Shown here in pieces: positions 59,188-64,000 of a DNA stretch of 64,000 nucleotides. The stretch is from Planctomycetaceae bacterium (GTDB lineage: Bacteria; Planctomycetota; Planctomycetia; Pirellulales; Lacipirellulaceae), in contig PABB01000018.1 in assembly GCA_002702655.1 (NCBI GenBank), positions 1 to 64,000 of the forward strand, in the 5' to 3' direction. Both the position numbers and the translations under genes were made by a program. Under the pieces are notes generated by a model, which had not been told where the DNA came from, ran no database searches, and saw nothing but the letters and a program-made list of their open reading frames with translations. Each line of letters begins with the position of its first letter. Position 1 is the first letter of the stretch.

Positions 59188-59240
59188 GATTTTCCGACTC
59201 GCTGGTTGCGAGCGGTTCCTGTCGTTGAAAGCACAAAAAA

Positions 59241-59273
59241 ACGGCGGGCTCCCCAATCCTGGGAGCCCGCCGT
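59241..59273. terminator. Bidirectional rho-independent terminator
   Basis: A 13-bp perfect stem (ACGGCGGGCTCCC/GGGAGCCCGCCGT) with a 7-nt loop has T-rich sequence on both sides (TGTCTTTTT on plus, TTTTTTT on minus). It sits between the convergent oxidoreductase and PEP-CTERM genes. Confidence 0.92.
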
Positions 59274-59330
59274 TGTCTTTTTGGCTCACCGCCGCTTGCG
59301 CCGCCTGCAAGCGAGGTAAGACCGATTCGC

Positions 59331-60224
59331 TCAGCGACGGCGACGTCGCATCGCCGCGACGCCCGCCAGCGCGAGGGCCGACAGCGCGACGCTCGTCGGC
59401 TCGGGCACGGTGACCATCACGTTGTCGATGATCACGCCGTTGGCGCCGTTGGACGAATTGAACACGTCCATGCCGCCGACCAAGATGTTGCCGCTGGTGT
59501 AGACCCCGCCGCTATTATCGTACGTGTCGACCACGGTGCCGTTGAGCAGGTACTTGATGGTCGTGCCGTCGGAAAAGATCGACACGTCGACCCAGGCGCC
59601 GCGCTCGTTGGGCGCGGCCGCGGGGCCGAGCGAAGCGTCGAAACCGGGCGGCAGGACGGGTTGGTCTGCATAGTCGCCCAAGCCGGTGTAGCCGGTGGTG
59701 CCAACGCCGCCTTCGGCGTAGATGCCCAGGTCGCCGGATCCGTCGCCGCCTTCGCCGGAGTAGACCCAAGCCAGCGGGCCGCCGTCGGCGCCGAACTCAT
59801 AGGGCGAAATCGGTGCGTTGTTGTCGAGGAACAGACCGGCCATGCCATGCTCGGTCGATCCGCCGCCGCCATCGTTGTAAACGAACATGTCGAGCGTCAG
59901 ATAGAACGTCCCCGAGAAGCTCTCGCCGGTGGGGTAGATGCTGTACGACTCGCCTTCGTCGACGGGGCCGTCATCGTTCTTGTTGAATTGCAGAAACACG
60001 CCGGTCGTGTCGGAGCCGCCGGTGGGATTGGCGATCCCCAGCGTGCTGTAGTCGAACGCGAAATCGACGCTGCCGTCGGGGCCGACGACGCCTTCTTGCT
60101 GGCTGACGATGGACCAGCGGGTCGAGGCGTTGCCGTCGTTGAAATCTTCAAAGAAGAGTTGGGCGCGTGCGCTGGAGGCGCACGCCAGCAGCACCGCTGC
60201 TGCGAAACACGTTGTCAACTTCAT
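59331..60224 (-). CDS. Secreted PEP-CTERM protein with lectin-like fold (297 aa)
   Basis: A signal peptide (about 1-22, ending SARA) is followed by a single beta-sandwich domain. FFEDFNDGNASTRWSIVSQQE is the opening seen in secreted LamG/concanavalin-like proteins. Gly/Asp-rich loops and GAWVDVSIFSDGTTIKYLLNGTVVDTYDN support a lectin-like fold. The C-terminus VPEPTSVALSALALAGVAAMRRRRR is a PEP-CTERM sorting signal: motif, hydrophobic helix and Arg cluster. The protein is probably attached to or released from the outer surface. Function is unknown. It is encoded alone, with the shared terminator downstream. Confidence 0.85.
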   Translation of the reverse strand: MKLTTCFAAAVLLACASSARAQLFFEDFNDGNASTRWSIVSQQEGVVGPDGSVDFAFDYSTLGIANPTGGSDTTGVFLQFNKNDDGPVDEGESYSIYPTGESFSGTFYLTLDMFVYNDGGGGSTEHGMAGLFLDNNAPISPYEFGADGGPLAWVYSGEGGDGSGDLGIYAEGGVGTTGYTGLGDYADQPVLPPGFDASLGPAAAPNERGAWVDVSIFSDGTTIKYLLNGTVVDTYDNSGGVYTSGNILVGGMDVFNSSNGANGVIIDNVMVTVPEPTSVALSALALAGVAAMRRRRR

Positions 60225-60476
60225 GAGGTCACTCCTACGGTGGGCGGCAAAAACGGAGGCGGGCCTCAGCGGCGCTGAGGCGACAACATCAATCCGCCGG
60301 CGCCGGCCGCCGGGGGCGGCTGGCGCGCGGCTCGTTACCAAGCTAACCGGTTCTGCGCGGAATCCCAAGTTTTTTTGCGAACGCGTTTCGCGTTTTTGCG
60401 AACACTGCAACCGCACAGAGGTCTGCGACTCGGCGTGCCACGGCTCTGTGAGCCGTGCGAAGTTAAGAAACGATCT

Positions 60477-60797
60477 TCATTGGCTGCAGATCATCCAACC
60501 GCAGAAAAATGCGGCAACAATCGTCAGATAGAAGAGCGGCAAGACGGCGGCGAGCAGCGCCTTTTTGTCATCTCCAACTCCCAACAACCAGCGCGTTTTC
60601 TTCCCGCACCACAAAAAAACGGGTGCGTAGAGGATCGAACTCCACAGGAATCCTTGCGAGGTGAAACGAAGCAGAAATGGCTGCGGCTGATCTGTGGGAT
60701 GTCCCGCCAGACTCATCGCGCTCGCCATCAATACGAATGGATAGATTGCGAGCGGAATGGCGCCGATGAACAGCCAAATCCAGACGCGGTACTTCAT
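60477..60797 (-). CDS. Small integral membrane protein (106 aa)
   Basis: Three transmembrane helices are predicted: about 5-28, 50-66 and 78-102. Between them lie short loops and a charged turn (KKTRWLLGVGDDKKA). I do not recognise the family. It is immediately upstream of, and co-oriented with, the ABC-2-type permease (21 bp apart), so both may form a membrane unit. A complete ABC transporter would also need an ATPase, which is not visible here. Confidence 0.55.
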   Translation of the reverse strand: MKYRVWIWLFIGAIPLAIYPFVLMASAMSLAGHPTDQPQPFLLRFTSQGFLWSSILYAPVFLWCGKKTRWLLGVGDDKKALLAAVLPLFYLTIVAAFFCGWMICSQ

Positions 60798-60818
60798 TCC
60801 TGCAGACCGCTCGGTTCG

Positions 60819-62288
60819 TTACGCCAGATCGCGATCCTCGAAGAACAGCAGCGCCAGCAGCATGGCCACGGCGCAGTACAGCGCGGTGTACAGCAGCGCG
60901 TAGCCGAGATACTCCAGCGGCACGGTCGCATCGCCGGCGATGGCGCCTTCGATCTCAAAGTGGTCCAGCACCGGCAGGATCGTGGAGATCAGCCGCCCGA
61001 AGAACCGCACGAACACGATCTCGTTGAGCGCCGACTGGCTCTTGACGATCAACGCGGCCAAGTGCCCCAGCACGTAAATCGAGCCGCACACGACCAGGTT
61101 GGGCAGCATCGGCAACCGGGTCGACACGGCCACGCTGATCGCGGCCAGCACGACCGCTTCGAAGAACGACAGCACAAGCCCCGGGATGATCCGCACCACC
61201 TCGGCATGGCAGTCAGTCCAGACCGGCATGGTTTTGGACGACTCGCGGGCGTCGTACACGACCTTGAACGAGACGCTCGCCAGGAACACGATGCCCAGCA
61301 CGACGAACATCAGCAGGATCGGCCAGATGATCCCCAGGAACTTGCCGATGATGAACTGCCGGCGGCCGACCGGTTTGGACAGCACGGTCAGCGCCGTGCG
61401 GCCTTCGATCTCGTCGGCGACCGACGTGCTGGCAGTCCACAGCGCCATGATGATCGCCAGCACCTTGATCGTGGTCATGCCCGACGTTTTGAGCATTTTC
61501 ACGTCTTCGCCGAACGTGTTGTAGGGGATGAAGACGTAGGCGACCATCGCCGCGACGCCGAGGCCGACCAGCAGCGGAAACAGCGGCTGGGAGATGGTCT
61601 CTTTGGCGGTGGCCGCGGCGATCACGGACACCCGCGGGGCCAGCCACCGCAGCAGGAAGTACACGCCAAACAGCCCGGCGACGCTCATCGCCGCGATGGG
61701 AATCTGATGCACCTGCGGCGTGGGCACGTCGGTTGTGCCGTGGAAGACGAACTTGCTGTCGGCGTTGGTTTCGTTGGTCACGTACAGCGCGTCGACGTCG
61801 GCGTCGAAGCCGCGTTTCACGGGGCTGCCGGGCATCCAGCGGTACTGGGCGCCGCCTTCGATGATCAGCAGCGGATCGACATACGTTTTGCCCTCTTCGG
61901 CGTTCACCGCGACCGGTTCGTCGCTGTCGATGTAGTACTCCTGCAACTCGTCGGCCCGAAACGCGACATCGACGGGGTGATCGACCGCGCCGGCGGGGAT
62001 CGTCACCTCGGCGTCGACGGGTCCCACGGCGGAGAGCCGGCCGAGGGACGCGACAACCTCGGACAACGGCATCGTCGGGGCGGCAAAGATCGCCAGCGCC
62101 GCCATCGCCGCGACCACGAAGCTGATCGGTTGCAGCACGCCTTCGTTCAGCGCGGACGTCATGGCATTGGCTGCGGGTCGCTTGACCAGCCATAGCACGC
62201 CCCAGACGGCCAGGACGACCGCGGCGCCAATCGTGACGCCGACCGACAGGACCCAGATGGGCGTCAACCAGATGTACAGCTTATCCAT
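60819..62288 (-). CDS. ABC-2-type transport permease (489 aa)
   Basis: This is a polytopic membrane protein. An N-terminal pair of helices (about 10-75) is followed by a roughly 120-residue extracytoplasmic beta-rich domain (VDAEVTIPAGAVDHPVDVAFRADELQEYYID...). The rest is the ABC-2/NosY-like permease core, with conserved ALTVLSKPVGRRQFIIGKFLGI (a 'GRRQFI.GK' motif typical of the family) and five or six helices. It should work with an ATP-binding subunit encoded elsewhere. The substrate is unknown. A membrane-spanning neighbour (60477) follows. ATG 62288 is the start. Confidence 0.85.
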   Translation of the reverse strand: MDKLYIWLTPIWVLSVGVTIGAAVVLAVWGVLWLVKRPAANAMTSALNEGVLQPISFVVAAMAALAIFAAPTMPLSEVVASLGRLSAVGPVDAEVTIPAGAVDHPVDVAFRADELQEYYIDSDEPVAVNAEEGKTYVDPLLIIEGGAQYRWMPGSPVKRGFDADVDALYVTNETNADSKFVFHGTTDVPTPQVHQIPIAAMSVAGLFGVYFLLRWLAPRVSVIAAATAKETISQPLFPLLVGLGVAAMVAYVFIPYNTFGEDVKMLKTSGMTTIKVLAIIMALWTASTSVADEIEGRTALTVLSKPVGRRQFIIGKFLGIIWPILLMFVVLGIVFLASVSFKVVYDARESSKTMPVWTDCHAEVVRIIPGLVLSFFEAVVLAAISVAVSTRLPMLPNLVVCGSIYVLGHLAALIVKSQSALNEIVFVRFFGRLISTILPVLDHFEIEGAIAGDATVPLEYLGYALLYTALYCAVAMLLALLFFEDRDLA

Positions 62289-62356
62289 GGCAGAGTGGGG
62301 TTCGAGACGAGCGTGTGCGTGTGATCCGGCCGCAGGCGGGCCGCGTTGTTAATCAG

Positions 62357-62626
62357 TCAGGTCCGAATCGTGAAGCCGGCAAACTCGCCGTTGGCGGCGC
62401 GAGCGTCGGTCTTCATGTCGGTGATGTTTGGTTGCATTTCGTCGGCCACGGCGCGGACGAACGCCTTGACCTCGGCCGGCTCGCCCTCGGCGATCATGTG
62501 GACCCGGCCGTCGGGCAGGTTTTCCACGTAACCGGTCACCGCGTACCGGGCGGCAATGCTGCGAGTCGTATAGCGGAACCCGACGCCCTGCACGCGACCG
62601 CTGAAGAAGACTTCCTGGCGCTGCAC
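62357..62626 (-). CDS. acyP: Acylphosphatase (89 aa)
   Basis: This small enzyme hydrolyses acyl phosphates. GRVQGVGFRYTTRS carries Arg18 (phosphate-binding), and GYVENLPDG has Asn36, which holds the nucleophilic water. Both match the conserved pair in acylphosphatases. The full ferredoxin-like fold (beta-alpha-beta-beta-alpha-beta) is covered. The start is GTG 62626 (VQRQEV); no upstream ATG is in frame. It lies upstream of the ABC-2-type permease gene, on the same strand. Confidence 0.95.
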   Translation of the reverse strand: MQRQEVFFSGRVQGVGFRYTTRSIAARYAVTGYVENLPDGRVHMIAEGEPAEVKAFVRAVADEMQPNITDMKTDARAANGEFAGFTIRT

Positions 62627-62819
62627 GGCAATGACGTTGGGGGCATGGGACGGGCGGTCCGGCGCGGCGACGCTCGCCCCGGCGGGCTGGGCGCAACTGG
62701 CGACGCCGGCAGTAGTTCTGGCGACGGCAGCGGCGCTAGCAAGCCCTTCAGTATATCAGTCGTCGCGGGGCCTTCCAGCCTTGACCGCCCGGGGCTGCGG
62801 TCCTACGCTTCGCCCCGCC

Positions 62820-64000
62820 ATGACGACCAAAATCCTGCCACTGCGACCGCAAAAACCAGCGCTGCCGGGGCGTCGCACCCTCCGCCACGGGCTCTACGCA
62901 GCCGCGGCGGCCGTGGTTCTCGGCGTCGGCGGCGCGGCGCCTGGACAGGCCGCCGGGACAGCGGGCGTTTTGCTGCTGAGCAACGGAAATCTCCTGCAGG
63001 GCGCCGTGGCGCGGGCGGGCGACTTTTATCGCCTCCAGCGGCCCGGCAGCGAACTGATGGTGCCGGCCGCGCAGGTGATCGCGTTCTGCCGCACCGCGGC
63101 CGAAGCGTACGAGGTGCGGCGGCGGCATACCCCTGACGACGCGGCAGGTCATGTCCAACTGGCCCGCTGGTGCGTCCAGAACGAGTTGTGGGATCACGCG
63201 GCCGGAGAGTTGTTGCAGGCCCGGGCGGCCGATCCCACGGCGCCGGGGCTGCGGTTCGTTGAACGGCAACTGGCCGCGCAGTTGCTTCCCGAGCCGAACC
63301 AGCAACAGCCGGTTCGCGATGACGCGGTCGTGCCCGTTGCTCACCACAGTCACGCAGCGTTCCCCGATGCCAAGGAGCCGGAAAGTGAAACGCCGCCCGC
63401 CGCGACGATCGAATTGACGCCGTTCGCTCGGGCGCAGTTCGTGCGCAGCGTGCAGCCGATGCTGATCCACAGTTGCGGCACGGCGGGCTGCCATCAGGCC
63501 GGCGAGTCGGTTCCCATGGCGCTGGACCGGATGGCGATTGTCGGGGCGGGCAACCCGGCGGCGATCGAGGGCAATTTGCAGACGGTGTTGTCCCTGCTCG
63601 ATCCGCAAGGGGCCGACGAGAGTCCGCTGATCGCGTGGGCGCGCCGACCGCATGGCGAGCCTCCGCGGGAGCAGACCCGACTCAACCCGCACCAGGAAGA
63701 ACTGCTGATCGATTGGGTGCGCGCTGCGGTTGGCTACGAACCTGCCGCTGCGGAATACGCGGCCGAGGCGCCAGGCGCGGCCGTGGCGCCGGCGGACCGC
63801 CTGCTGGCCGACGCGGCGGCCCCGGTCACGTTGGACGAGTTGCCGCTGGAGGAGATGCTGCTCAGCGACGACGAAGTGGCGGCCTACCGGGCCGAGATGG
63901 GAGCGGCCGCCCCGACTGGCGCCGCGCTGTCGCGGCAGCAGATCATCGCCGATTACAAGGCGACTTGGTCAACGCGCGGCACTCAGGCGGGCGCCGCGAA
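62820..64000 (+). CDS. Secreted protein with CX4CH haem-type motif (3' end outside window)
   Basis: The frame begins at ATG 62820 and stays open to the window edge (393 codons). A basic start (RPQKPALPGRRTLRHGL) is followed by a hydrophobic segment (YAAAAAVVLGVGGAAPGQAAG), a likely signal peptide. The next 150 residues are helical. A segment SCGTAGCHQAG (C219-X4-C224-H225) follows, which resembles the non-canonical haem or metal motif common in planctomycete secreted proteins. The later Ala/Pro-rich part (PAAAEYAAEAPGAAVAPADRLL) looks like a linker. The function and full length cannot be judged from the window. Confidence 0.65.
   Translation, partial: MTTKILPLRPQKPALPGRRTLRHGLYAAAAAVVLGVGGAAPGQAAGTAGVLLLSNGNLLQGAVARAGDFYRLQRPGSELMVPAAQVIAFCRTAAEAYEVRRRHTPDDAAGHVQLARWCVQNELWDHAAGELLQARAADPTAPGLRFVERQLAAQLLPEPNQQQPVRDDAVVPVAHHSHAAFPDAKEPESETPPAATIELTPFARAQFVRSVQPMLIHSCGTAGCHQAGESVPMALDRMAIVGAGNPAAIEGNLQTVLSLLDPQGADESPLIAWARRPHGEPPREQTRLNPHQEELLIDWVRAAVGYEPAAAEYAAEAPGAAVAPADRLLADAAAPVTLDELPLEEMLLSDDEVAAYRAEMGAAAPTGAALSRQQIIADYKATWSTRGTQAGAA

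Noticed and set aside
1-64000. CRISPR array
   Set aside because: No regularly spaced direct repeats with unique spacers were found. All repeats noted are palindromic or pairwise.
1-64000. rRNA or complete tRNA genes
   Set aside because: No rRNA-like conserved stretch and no full cloverleaf was recognised by eye. A covariance-model search would be needed to exclude one.

Overview
The window is high-GC DNA from a member of the Planctomycetota, most likely the Pirellulales. This rests on gene content, not a database search: a DUF1559-type prepilin-like protein, PEP-CTERM/dockerin secreted proteins, 3-keto-disaccharide hydrolase (DUF1080), GH127, a Tat-exported sugar-isomerase-like TIM barrel, a DUF1571 protein, a BamB/PQQ-like protein, a CX4CH protein, and many intergenic palindromic repeats.

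Region 1 (1 to about 14,100) is an accessory island. All genes lie on the minus strand: a conserved 729-residue unknown, an excisionase-type HTH protein, a Toprim/RepA-like primase-helicase, a small protein coupled to it by an ATGA overlap, an MmeI-like fused restriction-methylation enzyme, and an 884-residue protein ending in an adenine-methyltransferase domain. An intact 893-bp IS5-family element (TSD TGA) cuts off the MmeI-like gene. A cluster of GTTCAGC palindromes lies upstream of the excisionase gene. Two tRNA-3'-end-like remnants lie at 10,013 and 14,084. No integrase is visible, so the left boundary is probably outside the window.

Region 2 (14,370 to 32,530) is chromosomal and carries a large secreted GH2 enzyme with an N-terminal HExxH-type metallopeptidase-like domain, an AraC regulator divergent from an SDR-cupin-SDR operon, a zinc metallopeptidase, a DUF1080 protein, a di-haem cytochrome c peroxidase, a GH127 arabinofuranosidase, a DoxX-like protein and a PQQ-type beta-propeller protein. 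The theme is export and breakdown of plant or algal polysaccharide.

Region 3 (32,880 to 45,070) has a ribbon-helix-helix protein, a TIM-barrel protein, isocitrate dehydrogenase, a low-GC GIY-YIG protein, a REP-associated tyrosine transposase bordered by REP pairs, a Mug-type DNA glycosylase, and a plus-strand run of secreted enzymes (glycine-zipper protein, PL10 pectate lyase, PNGase F-like protein, metallophosphoesterase).

Region 4 (45,190 to 64,000) has a lipoprotein, an RsmC-like methyltransferase, a DUF1559 prepilin-like protein, an atypical Nramp-like transporter, DUF1571, a metallo-beta-lactamase fold hydrolase, an FHA-GAF-histidine kinase, and an outer-membrane cluster (Skp/OmpH, LpxC, LpxA and a GnnA-like oxidoreductase translationally overlapping lpxA). 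It ends with a PEP-CTERM protein, a small membrane protein, an ABC-2-type permease, acylphosphatase and a 3'-truncated CX4CH protein. The lipid A genes indicate a Gram-negative-type outer membrane.
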